From: Flavobacteriales bacterium UBA1995
GTDB lineage: Bacteria > Bacteroidota > Bacteroidia > Flavobacteriales_D > Sanyastnellaceae
Assembly: GCA_002336475.1 (NCBI GenBank)
Contig: DDCX01000013.1
Location: 11,046 to 29,918, forward strand
Direction of reading: 5' to 3'
DNA length: 18,873 nt
How positions within the stretch are numbered: position 1 is the stretch's first letter; the number at the start of each line of letters is the position of its first letter. The translations under genes were made by a program, and so were the position numbers. Below the pieces are notes generated by a model. It had not been told where the DNA came from, ran no database searches, and saw only the letters and a program-made list of their open reading frames with translations. Below, one piece after another: positions 8,216 to 15,595 of the stretch.

Positions 8216-9600
8216 CCCGCATTCTATCGAACATATCGGTCATCGCATTGGCACTGACATTTGGCCTTCTTTTAGGCGGTTGTGCCGGAAAAAAAGGGAC
8301 AGAACAACTGCCCCCACCAGAGTGGATTGGCCAGCGCCCGCTCTCCTCGAGCCATTACATCGGCATTGGCAGCGCGACACAATCCCCTGTTGCCGGCGAT
8401 GCTTTGGCCAACGCCAAAAAAAGGGCCGCCGCGGACCTGGCAAGCGAAATCGCCGTGAAGGTGCAGAGCTCGTCCTTGCTGGAAAGTGCAGAGAACAATG
8501 GCACCGTTTCGCAACGCTTCAGCAGTTCAATTTCCAGTCATGCCGAAGAGCGCATCGCAGGCTTCGAGGTGGTGGACATTTGGGAAGGCGAAAACCAGGT
8601 CCACGTGTTCTATCGGCTCAACAAAGCCCGACATGCCCAAGCACGGGAGGCGCGCCGCAATGCCGCCATGGAATCTGCCGTGGCCGAACATGAAATGGGA
8701 CGAGAAGCCCGAACCCAAGGACAGGTTCAACAGGCGCTGAATCACTTCGGTTCCGGCGTCATGGCTTTGGAAGAGTTCTGGAATGAGGTCAACCGCATGG
8801 AACTGGACGGGCAAATGGTCACACTAGAGCCCCACCTCCTTCGCACCATGCGGAACATGGTCTTGGGCGTGCAGCTCGAAGGAACCGTCAGCACCCTTGA
8901 TTTGAGCGCTAGCAACAACTTCAGGTTTCCTCTGGGTTTGAACGCCACCATAGACGGCACGCCTGCCACCGGCCTCCCCCTCAAATACCAATACCACAAC
9001 GGCACCTACACCAAGCGCGCTACAGAGTTCACCGACGAACAGGGTGATGTGGTGGCCTTGATTTCGGGCGTAAGTCCCGAGCGACCCAACAACACTTTCT
9101 CAGCAGACTTGGATGCCGACCGCTTGTGGAAAGCGTCAAATCTGGATGAGGTGGTGGTTGACCTCATCGGTGCCGTCACCACCAGCACCTTGCGGATCCC
9201 CATCAATGTCATCATGCCCGCCGTGCACATTGCCATATCGAGCCAAAGCACCGTACCTGCGTCAGAACAAGACGGTGTGCTGACTGCACTCCGAAACGCC
9301 ATGCGAACCGAGGGGTTCAATGTTTTGGGTCCCAACGAAGCTGCGGATTTCGACATTGAAATCGATCTGCGACAAGACCACCGAACGTCTTCGGAGGCGT
9401 ACAATCAATTTCACACCGTCTACATGAACGGCACTGTGCGCACCCGCAATGCCGCCGGGGTGGTCACCGAAGAAATTGTGCTTGACCGCACCAAAGGCGT
9501 TCAACTCAATCCCGAATCGGCCATGCGTTTGGCCCTTTCTAAAACCGCAGAAACCATCGAGAAAACAGTGGGTAAAAAAATAGCGGCTGCGCTGCAGTGA
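8212..9600 (+). CDS. Long LPP20 family lipoprotein
   Basis: 462 residues. A signal peptide with lipobox LLLGGC (Cys24) predicts membrane anchoring. Residues about 35-150 form the LPP20 domain: PEWIGQRP, HYIGIGSA, the ALANAKKRAAADLASEIAVK helix, and a final strand QVHVFYRLNKA. The middle section (about 240-320) resembles an Ig-like beta domain, with FRFPLGLNATIDG and FTDEQGDVVALISG. The C-terminal ~130 residues (VLTALRNAMRTEGFNVLGPN, then DFDIEIDLRQD) look like a second alpha/beta domain of the kind that accompanies CsgG-like folds. LPP20 is named for a Helicobacter lipoprotein; FlgP of Vibrio has the same domain. Start overlap with the CsgG-like gene implies matched expression and probably a shared complex. 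Function is unknown. Confidence 0.85.
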   Translation: MTRILSNISVIALALTFGLLLGGCAGKKGTEQLPPPEWIGQRPLSSSHYIGIGSATQSPVAGDALANAKKRAAADLASEIAVKVQSSSLLESAENNGTVSQRFSSSISSHAEERIAGFEVVDIWEGENQVHVFYRLNKARHAQAREARRNAAMESAVAEHEMGREARTQGQVQQALNHFGSGVMALEEFWNEVNRMELDGQMVTLEPHLLRTMRNMVLGVQLEGTVSTLDLSASNNFRFPLGLNATIDGTPATGLPLKYQYHNGTYTKRATEFTDEQGDVVALISGVSPERPNNTFSADLDADRLWKASNLDEVVVDLIGAVTTSTLRIPINVIMPAVHIAISSQSTVPASEQDGVLTALRNAMRTEGFNVLGPNEAADFDIEIDLRQDHRTSSEAYNQFHTVYMNGTVRTRNAAGVVTEEIVLDRTKGVQLNPESAMRLALSKTAETIEKTVGKKIAAALQ

Positions 9601-9654
9601 TGCCTTTGGCACGATATTCGCTTTATTCTACTCGTAATCTCAATACTATTGATC

Positions 9655-10227
9655 ATGACACGCACAACCACACTCACCTTGGCAGGCCTCTTGATTGGCT
9701 TGGCCGCTGTTACCACAGGTTGCAAAAAGAACAAGGAAGTCGCCAAGCCTACGGGCGAAGTCGAAATCGTGGAATACTGCACAGGTGGTGAATACGAGAG
9801 CGACAACAAGCATTTCCGTTCCAGTGCGACTGGCGAAAGCCAAGACCGCGAAATCGCGAAGAAAAAAGCGCGTTCCAACGCAGAAACCCGTTTGGCCAAG
9901 ACCGTCAGTGCTACAGTGAAAGCCGTGACCGACAACTACGTCTCCAGCACGGAGTTCAACAACCGCGAGGAAGCCACAGAAACGTTCAATGAACTCGCCC
10001 GCACTGTGGTCGATCAAGAACTGCGCGGCGCCATCGCCATTTGCGAAAAGCTGACCCAGCGCGAAAACGGAGTCTACGTGTCCTACGTTGCCTTGGAACT
10101 GAGTGGCGAAAAAGTCGCTTCGAAATACAACGAGAAGATCTCAGAAGACGAGCGCATCATGGCCGAGTACAACTATGAGAAGTTCAAGGAAACCTTCCAG
10201 GAAGAGATGAACAACTTGCGCAACTGA
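9655..10227 (+). CDS. Short LPP20-like lipoprotein
   Basis: 190 residues from the ATG at 9655; a TTG two codons earlier is not needed. The signal peptide ends at lipobox VTTGC (Cys23), followed by a KKNKE linker. The body resembles an LPP20-type domain: HFRSSATGESQDREIAKKKA, then a long helix with ARSNAETRLAKTV, and a late strand NGVYVSYVALEL. It ends in a charged helix containing EYNYEKFKETFQEEMNN. It has the same sense and the same domain class as the preceding gene, 54 AT-rich bases downstream, and is followed by a strong terminator. I take it as the third member of one lipoprotein unit. It may have its own promoter in the gap, though I found no convincing box. Confidence 0.78.
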   Translation: MTRTTTLTLAGLLIGLAAVTTGCKKNKEVAKPTGEVEIVEYCTGGEYESDNKHFRSSATGESQDREIAKKKARSNAETRLAKTVSATVKAVTDNYVSSTEFNNREEATETFNELARTVVDQELRGAIAICEKLTQRENGVYVSYVALELSGEKVASKYNEKISEDERIMAEYNYEKFKETFQEEMNNLRN

Positions 10228-10247
10228 AGCGCTGACAACAGCATCAG

Positions 10248-10275
10248 AAAAAGGCACCTCCGGGTGCCTTTTTTT
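10248..10275. terminator. Strong bidirectional intrinsic terminator
   Basis: The 11-base stem AAAAAGGCACC (10248-10258) pairs with GGTGCCTTTTT (10263-10273), has a TCCG tetraloop, and is followed by T residues to 10275. Read on the minus strand the same hairpin is followed by TTTTTCT. It separates the lipoprotein unit from the converging amidotransferase gene, whose stop codon (10276-10274) lies inside it. Confidence 0.93.
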
Positions 10276-10861
10276 ATGGAGTCAATGTGCCCAACCACCC
10301 CGATAGAACCTCCCTTCCACTGGGCGTCAAAACGCTTTCAGGATGAAACTGCACCGCATGAAGGGGCAGGAAGTCATGGGCAAGGGACAGCACCAATTCA
10401 GGGTCGTCCTCGGCCACAGAAGTCACACTCCAGCAAGAAGGCAAGGCTGACCGGTCTGCGCACCAACTGTGGTAATGCCCCACATCAAAGCGGTCTGGCA
10501 ATGCAGCCAACACTGGAGAGCTTGTCGTCTGTACAGCTGTGGCTTGCATGCCATGCCGGACTTGATCCATTCGGCGCAATGCCCCGCCACTCCAGTCAAC
10601 CAAAGCCTGAAGGCCGAGACAGACTCCCAATATGGAACGGTTCGGTGCCCAAGCTTCAACCAGGTCCATCAAGCCCTGGGACTCGTTGGGCAAACCCGGT
10701 CCTGGTGAAAGCACCACCCCATCAAACCGATCTGCATCGGCCACCTCCCAGTCCACAGCCTGACGCACCTCTACTTCAGCACCACAGCGACCGAGGTCAT
10801 GGACCAGATTCCAGGTAAAAGAATCACGGTTATCCACCATCAAGATCCGCAGAGACGTCAT
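10274..10861 (-). CDS. trpG/pabA: Glutamine amidotransferase component II of anthranilate / aminodeoxychorismate synthase
   Basis: 195 residues from the ATG at 10861; the longer frame from 10912 would run into the divergent ridA gene. This class I amidotransferase releases ammonia from glutamine for chorismate amination, leading either to tryptophan or to folate. Visible motifs are MVDNRDSFTWNLVH at the N-terminus, LSPGPGLPNE, GVCLGLQAL with the nucleophile Cys, VGHYHSW, and AVQFHPES carrying the catalytic His and Glu. The residue after CLG is Leu, where this subfamily usually has His; it is not a catalytic position. No trpE or pabB gene is beside it, so tryptophan and folate roles cannot be told apart; a stand-alone copy slightly favours PabA. 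Confidence 0.87.
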   Translation of the reverse strand: MTSLRILMVDNRDSFTWNLVHDLGRCGAEVEVRQAVDWEVADADRFDGVVLSPGPGLPNESQGLMDLVEAWAPNRSILGVCLGLQALVDWSGGALRRMDQVRHGMQATAVQTTSSPVLAALPDRFDVGHYHSWCADRSALPSCWSVTSVAEDDPELVLSLAHDFLPLHAVQFHPESVLTPSGREVLSGWLGTLTP

Positions 10862-10898
10862 GCTGCAAAGGTTCGTCGATGAGACCGATACTTGCACC

Positions 10899-11249
10899 AT
10901 GTCTAAACCCATTGCGAGCTACAGTCCGTTCAGACGTGCCGGAAGTACCGTCTACTGCAGCGGCCAAATCCCTTTGATTCCAGAAACTGGAGAATTGCTG
11001 CAAAGCACGATTGACGCGGAAGTACACCGTGCCATTGACAACCTCGCAGCGGTCCTGCTCTCTGCAGATTCAGACCTTCAAAAGGTCATCAAAACCACCG
11101 TTTTCCTCATTGACCCTCGGGATTATGCCGCAATGGACAAAGCCTATCGCTCGCGATTTTCCGACCCCTTGCCTGCACGCGAAGCCGTATTCGTTGCAGG
11201 ACTGCCCAAGCAAGCCCGCGTTGAAATCAGCGCCATCGCTTGCGATTGA
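10899..11249 (+). CDS. ridA: RidA family (YjgF/UK114) enamine/imine deaminase
   Basis: 116 residues from the ATG at 10899. RidA hydrolyses reactive enamines such as 2-aminoacrylate made by PLP enzymes. Conserved parts are TVYCSGQIPLIPETGEL, VIKTTVFLIDPRDYAAM, PAREAVFVAGLPK with the substrate-binding Arg, and VEISAIA with the conserved Glu. From this start the usual first strand (before the APxxIGPY-like segment, here PIASYSPF) is missing. The in-frame ATG at 10860 would restore near-typical length (129 residues), but its codon overlaps the divergent amidotransferase start codon. I keep the shorter start with reserve. The 55-residue membrane-protein gene follows 37 bases later on the same strand. 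Confidence 0.85.
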   Translation: MSKPIASYSPFRRAGSTVYCSGQIPLIPETGELLQSTIDAEVHRAIDNLAAVLLSADSDLQKVIKTTVFLIDPRDYAAMDKAYRSRFSDPLPAREAVFVAGLPKQARVEISAIACD

Positions 11250-11286
11250 ACCCCTGCCCTTTGCAACTGTTCCCACTGTAACTATC

Positions 11287-11454
11287 ATGGAAATTCTGCG
11301 CAAACTCCTGCATTATGCCAATCCGTTCAACCTCTTTCGCAAGAGTGAAGGAGAAGGCGTCAACCTCCGCGTGATGCATGGCATCAATAAGGTCTCGATG
11401 ACCCTGTTTATGTTGTGTTTGATCTACATGCTCATTCGGACACTGAGCCGATAG
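11287..11454 (+). CDS. 55-residue single-pass membrane protein, DUF6728-like
   Basis: The start is the ATG at 11287. The N-terminal half is basic and aromatic (LRKLLHYANPFNLFRKSEG). The centre is VNLRVMHGINKVS, and the C-terminal helix TLFMLCLIYMLIRTLSR spans the membrane once. The MHGIN motif before the helix is what I remember from a small Bacteroidota-specific family, DUF6728; that name is from memory and not a search result. Function is unknown. It follows ridA closely and converges with lptD, whose stop is 24 bases away. The frame is open further upstream to 11011, but that part overlaps ridA and is a shadow. Confidence 0.75.
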   Translation: MEILRKLLHYANPFNLFRKSEGEGVNLRVMHGINKVSMTLFMLCLIYMLIRTLSR

Positions 11455-11478
11455 CACCCTCCTGGACATTGCTGGAGA

Positions 11479-14400
11479 TCAGCGTATCAGGCCGCTTCCT
11501 TGGAAGCGTTTCTCTACCTTGACATCGCGCAACATCGAAGCCTTGACAGCGAGCCTCAGCTGCAGGCTTTGCTGGAATCCAAAAGGCACCCAACGCGCCG
11601 AAAACTCCCAACAGTGAAGGTCCCACATCAAATTGACTTGGGTATTGGTGAATTCTCCTGCCTTGAAGTCATAGCCTGACCCAACGGTGATCCGCCAGTC
11701 CTCAAACAAGGTCACGTTGCCATTGAACGTCAGGTTCTGGGTCAAAATGGTGGTGTCCGCTTGCAGGTCGGTCCTCCAGTTGCGCTGCAGCCGCATGGTG
11801 TATCCCGTCCGAATACTCCAAGGGGTGTCGCCCTGACCTGTCCAGCTCGCATTGACCGAAGCATTGGCACGCTTGAGCCTCAAAGGAGACCCCCCATCCT
11901 CAAACAAGAACCGCTCAATCCTAGCCCCTGTGCTGTCGCGGGCATAGATGCTGTGGGCAAAGCCTATGTTGACGGGGAATTTTCCCGCCAGCGTGGTGAA
12001 ACCAGACCCGGTAATGTCACTCCATCGCAACGAATCGGCCTGCAGGTTGTGGCTCGCCCGCAACGAGAGGTTGTCAATGAGGCGAACCTTGCGCATCTCC
12101 CCATCCTTGTCGCGCACTTTGGCCTCGAGGTTGTTGTTCAAGGTGAAATTCAATGCGCCCTGCGCATTGAGCTCTGCAGGCGTATAAAGTCCCGGTGCCA
12201 GCGGGTCGTAGACTTCAAGTACCGCACCGTCAATCCCAACCAAGGTGTCCCTGCGGTCAAAAGCGGGGTTGTAACTGAAACCCACCTGCGGGGTGATCAC
12301 ATGGCGAATGGCACGCAAACGGCCATCTCCACGGTTCTGGAAAGTGCCATAAAACTTGGTATTTGCACTGACGCCCATCCGCCAGTCACCGTCCATGTAG
12401 AAACCTGGAATGGTGTCCGTGATGATGCTATCGGGGACATCGGGACTGACGGCCTTGTCCAAGGCCGCAAAGTTCCAGTAGCCATTGTAGGAGATGTTGG
12501 GCGTGAAACTCACAAAGCCCGCCTTGATTTGGGTCGAGGCCGAGGCGGTGTGCTTGATTCCAGACTGGGCACGTTCAATCAGCCCCGCCAATCCCTCTTG
12601 GAACAGGGTCGAATCCGTTCCACTTACACGTTGCTCAGACTTGAGCGCATAGGTCATGCCAATGCGGTCATACCAACCCTTGGTGACCGCGTTTGGCCGG
12701 ATAAGCCGCGATATGGGCAGTTCGAACCGGCTCACATTGATGCCCACAGAAGGCACCACCAGGTCCACCCGGCCGGTGCTGCTGTTTTGGTTGTGCCGAG
12801 CAGTTGCTGTTACGCTGACGGGCTTTCCGGGCAATGAAGCGTTGTAATTGATGCTCGAGGAGAAGGTGTTGGACAAAAAGTCCTCCTGGGATGAATTCAA
12901 CTGCGACCGGAAATTGCCGCTGGAACCAAAGTTGACATTGGCGTTGAACCTTCCATTGGGTCGGGCTTTGGGATCCTGGCTGTGACTCCAGCGCACAAAG
13001 AATTCAGTCCGTCGGCTCGCATCGGGATCGCCCGCCGTTCCTCCAGAAACAATGCTCGATCGGGAAAGCTGAAGGTTGCCATTGAAGCGGTAGCGGTACC
13101 TGTACTGCGCTGTGCCTGCCACGCGCCACGTTCCTCTGCTGTACAAGTCGCCTTGAACACGCGCATCCCAATGGTCGCCCAAAGGCTCGTACCAACCGAG
13201 GTCCTTGATGAAATACCCCAACTCGCGGCCATTGCCGAAACTCGGAAAAATCAAACCGCGGCTGCGCTCTTGCTTTTGCGGAAACCAAAAGAAAGGCAAT
13301 CCAATGGGCAACGGGATCTTCCGCACCTTGACAAACATCGGGCCACTGACCACCTTCTTGTCGGGCACCAGCAGCCCGCGGGTCAGGTGAAAATGAAAGT
13401 GCGGACGTTCGGCATCACAGGTGGTGAATTTGCCCCCGCGCAGGAAGATGCGACCGTCCGGAAAGCGCTTGGCCCGATCGGCATGAAAGGTCAATTCTCC
13501 TTCGGTGGTGATGGCTTTGCGGCTTATTCCTTTGCGCGAGTCGAGGTCATACCGCAAAGCGTCCTGAACAAACGACTTCCCTTCCTGGGTAAACGACGGA
13601 CGGCCCACCAATGCCCCGGTGCTGTCGGGAACGCCCTCGGCTTCGATCTCGCGTTCTGCCGCCAAATAGTCCACACGGGCCGCTTCCAATACAATTCCTG
13701 CTGTCTCCACTTTGGCACTGCCCCACAATGCCACCCGTTCCTTCCTGACCTCAAACACAATGCTGTCGGCCGCCTGGTATGCAATGGGGTCCGCTCCTTG
13801 CGGCTTGAGAGAGTCGACGGGAGGAGTCCATAAAACGACATCCATCGCCGGTGCCGGATCGACCGCACCTGAACGGCTCATCCAAAGTGTTTGAGCCGAG
13901 TCGGGTCGGGTTCGCAAAGCGAGTCCCGGGAGGCTCGCGGCGTCCTGCGCTCCGTCAATGGGGTCTGCCCCCAGCGCCGCCAAATCGGCAAAGTCCCCGG
14001 AAGGCGCCTGGAGCAGCGTGATGGTCGAGAGGCCCGATGAATCAAGCCGCATCAGGATTTCCGAGCACGCAGCCCTGTTGGCTTGGGGCAGTGGCGCAGG
14101 AAGGCTGTCCGCAAGTGCACTGGACAGTGCAGCGCTGTCTGGGTCTGCGAAATACAACGTGCGTCCATTGCCAATGACCGTCACAGTCTCAAGACCTGAT
14201 GCGCTGAATGCTCCTTCCAAATCCCTGCCCGCGATTTGATGGTAAAAACCGCCAAAAGCTGGACTGGCCACAAAAGCGTGACCCCTCACCTCCAAACGAT
14301 CAGCCTCACCATCTCGCAAAAACAACCTGATGGAATCTCCCGTCAATTGGTCCGCACCACTCCACAGCACAGGCTCACCCTCTAAATCAACTTGCCCAGC

Positions 14401-15456
14401 CTTTTCAGACCATTCCAACCGCTGGGCAGCCCCTGTAACTTCATCCGAATGCAAGACCGCGCCGTCATCCGCGAACAGCATCCGCTGCTGAACGGAATCG
14501 GTGGCAATGGTGATCGAAGGGCCCTGAACAAGCAACGGTGCACCGCCTTCATTGAGCCATGCAAAGGCATTCCCCTTCAAGGAAACCTGGCCTGATCCGC
14601 CGCCTGATTCCCGCTCAAAATCCACCGCGTCACCTCCCAAACGATAGGTTCCCGCGCTGTCTGTTAGGAGCACCCGCCCGCGTGCCACGCCCCGTGCATC
14701 GGAGAGCGCCAAACTGTCACCGGTCACTTCCAAGTCTCCGTCGACGAAGCGCGCCACAGCGCTTGAATCTCCTGCAAACCATCCACCCCCTGCTTCCAAA
14801 TCCCATTCGCCACGCACACAGTCCACCCCTCCAGAGGGGTAACGAATCTCAGCGGGGTCCGTCAAAAGAAGCTTTCTGGCCTGGGGCAGATAGCCCACGC
14901 GCTCGGCATTGACATCGAGGGTGTCAACCACCATGTGCACTCGCCCCAAAAAGTCCATGCGTCCAGAATCACGGTGGTAGCTGCCCCGGTCACTTGTGAT
15001 GTATTCTCCCTCCGTCGTCACTTCTCCTCCGCCTGCATAGCGGGCCACACCTTCCCTGAAATCATAAGTGGTTCTCCGGGTCACCAATGTCCTGGCTTCT
15101 CCAGGTTCGGAACGGTCCACCAGGCGCACTTGCGCCCCCGTCATCGTGGCAAAACCGCTGTCGGGGTGCAGGTTCAACTGGTCTCCATACAGCGACATTG
15201 GACCGTCCTCCATGCGCACATCTCCCATCATCTGGAAGCGTCCATCCGTGTAGCGCCAAGCACTGTCGCAATACACCACCGCACCGTCGACAGCCAGTTT
15301 GACATCGCCAATCAGGCGCTGTCCATCTACCACTGCTGGGTTCCGGGCGATTTCATCCGCTTGCTCGATCCGAACTTCTACCTTTTGAGCCGCCGCACAA
15401 AAAGGCAGCACTGCGCACACAATGCACCACAAATACCGCACAAGAAAACGGGACAC
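11479..15456 (-). CDS. lptD: LPS assembly outer-membrane protein LptD fused to an N-terminal OstA/LptA-like protein
   Basis: 1325 residues from the GTG at 15456, chosen because it puts a signal peptide (RFLVRYLWCIVCAVLPFC, cleaved near AAAQ) at the N-terminus; an in-frame ATG at 15537 adds 27 residues without signal character. Residues ~30-490 are OstA-like beta repeats (LIGDVKLAVDGAVVYCDSAW, WSGADQLTGDSIRLFL, IAGRDLEGAFSASGL, VTVIGNGRTLYF), ending ACSEILMRL. An Ala/Pro-rich linker covers ~490-550. From ~555 there is a typical Bacteroidota LptD: a second periplasmic section (ADSIVFEVRKERVALWGSAK, FTTCDAERPHFHFHL, IPLPIGLPFFWFPQ), then a long beta-barrel domain rich in alternating Tyr/Asn/Arg strands to the C-terminus. 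LptD inserts LPS into the outer leaflet with LptE; LptA-type proteins bridge the periplasm. Here both parts appear to be one chain. Confidence 0.92.
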   Translation of the reverse strand: MSRFLVRYLWCIVCAVLPFCAAAQKVEVRIEQADEIARNPAVVDGQRLIGDVKLAVDGAVVYCDSAWRYTDGRFQMMGDVRMEDGPMSLYGDQLNLHPDSGFATMTGAQVRLVDRSEPGEARTLVTRRTTYDFREGVARYAGGGEVTTEGEYITSDRGSYHRDSGRMDFLGRVHMVVDTLDVNAERVGYLPQARKLLLTDPAEIRYPSGGVDCVRGEWDLEAGGGWFAGDSSAVARFVDGDLEVTGDSLALSDARGVARGRVLLTDSAGTYRLGGDAVDFERESGGGSGQVSLKGNAFAWLNEGGAPLLVQGPSITIATDSVQQRMLFADDGAVLHSDEVTGAAQRLEWSEKAGQVDLEGEPVLWSGADQLTGDSIRLFLRDGEADRLEVRGHAFVASPAFGGFYHQIAGRDLEGAFSASGLETVTVIGNGRTLYFADPDSAALSSALADSLPAPLPQANRAACSEILMRLDSSGLSTITLLQAPSGDFADLAALGADPIDGAQDAASLPGLALRTRPDSAQTLWMSRSGAVDPAPAMDVVLWTPPVDSLKPQGADPIAYQAADSIVFEVRKERVALWGSAKVETAGIVLEAARVDYLAAEREIEAEGVPDSTGALVGRPSFTQEGKSFVQDALRYDLDSRKGISRKAITTEGELTFHADRAKRFPDGRIFLRGGKFTTCDAERPHFHFHLTRGLLVPDKKVVSGPMFVKVRKIPLPIGLPFFWFPQKQERSRGLIFPSFGNGRELGYFIKDLGWYEPLGDHWDARVQGDLYSRGTWRVAGTAQYRYRYRFNGNLQLSRSSIVSGGTAGDPDASRRTEFFVRWSHSQDPKARPNGRFNANVNFGSSGNFRSQLNSSQEDFLSNTFSSSINYNASLPGKPVSVTATARHNQNSSTGRVDLVVPSVGINVSRFELPISRLIRPNAVTKGWYDRIGMTYALKSEQRVSGTDSTLFQEGLAGLIERAQSGIKHTASASTQIKAGFVSFTPNISYNGYWNFAALDKAVSPDVPDSIITDTIPGFYMDGDWRMGVSANTKFYGTFQNRGDGRLRAIRHVITPQVGFSYNPAFDRRDTLVGIDGAVLEVYDPLAPGLYTPAELNAQGALNFTLNNNLEAKVRDKDGEMRKVRLIDNLSLRASHNLQADSLRWSDITGSGFTTLAGKFPVNIGFAHSIYARDSTGARIERFLFEDGGSPLRLKRANASVNASWTGQGDTPWSIRTGYTMRLQRNWRTDLQADTTILTQNLTFNGNVTLFEDWRITVGSGYDFKAGEFTNTQVNLMWDLHCWEFSARWVPFGFQQSLQLRLAVKASMLRDVKVEKRFQGSGLIR
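11493..11515 (+). terminator. Possible weak terminator inside the 3' end of lptD
   Basis: CGCTTC (11493-11498) pairs with GAAGCG (11503-11508) across a CTTG tetraloop, a sequence known to give stable RNA hairpins, and is followed by TTTCTCT. It lies 39 bases after the stop of the small membrane-protein gene, with which lptD converges. The stem is short and the T-tract broken, so this is tentative. Confidence 0.35.
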
Positions 15457-15568
15457 TGCCGCGTTGTTCACGTGGAAAACAACGTAAAAATCAGGGGTTC
15501 GGTATTCGTTCTCGATTGCCAACAACGCGCGGCGCAAATTCGCCCGGGTTGGCCGTGCAAATGCTGAC

Positions 15569-15576
15569 CAAAACTA
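15569..15576 (-). promoter_or_regulatory. Possible Bacteroidota -7 promoter element for lptD
   Basis: On the minus strand this reads TAGTTTTG, a full match to the TAnnTTTG consensus of the Bacteroidota housekeeping sigma factor. It lies in the only AT-rich patch of the 139-base divergent gap between lptD and the amidase gene. I see no good TTG -33 element at the usual distance, so it is tentative. On the plus strand the overlapping patch gives TAGTTTTC (15579-15586), one mismatch from consensus, facing the amidase gene. Confidence 0.3.
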
Positions 15577-15595
15577 AATAGTTTTCACCCTGTAG

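Noticed and set aside
10264..10818. 184-codon plus-strand open frame opposite the amidotransferase gene
   Set aside because: The start lies inside the terminator, and the minus strand carries all amidotransferase motifs.
11761..12837. Long open frame of 358 codons on the plus strand opposite lptD
   Set aside because: It lies wholly inside the clear lptD coding sequence, has no domain or signal pattern, and is low in order-like motifs; it is a GC-driven shadow.
12982..13833. 283-codon plus-strand open frame opposite lptD
   Set aside because: Antisense to the conserved barrel and periplasmic region of lptD, with no recognisable protein features.
15457..15537. ATG start of the LptD fusion at 15537
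   Set aside because: It would bury the signal peptide behind 27 non-hydrophobic residues. It is kept only as an alternative, because a TAGTTTTG element lies a suitable distance upstream of it.
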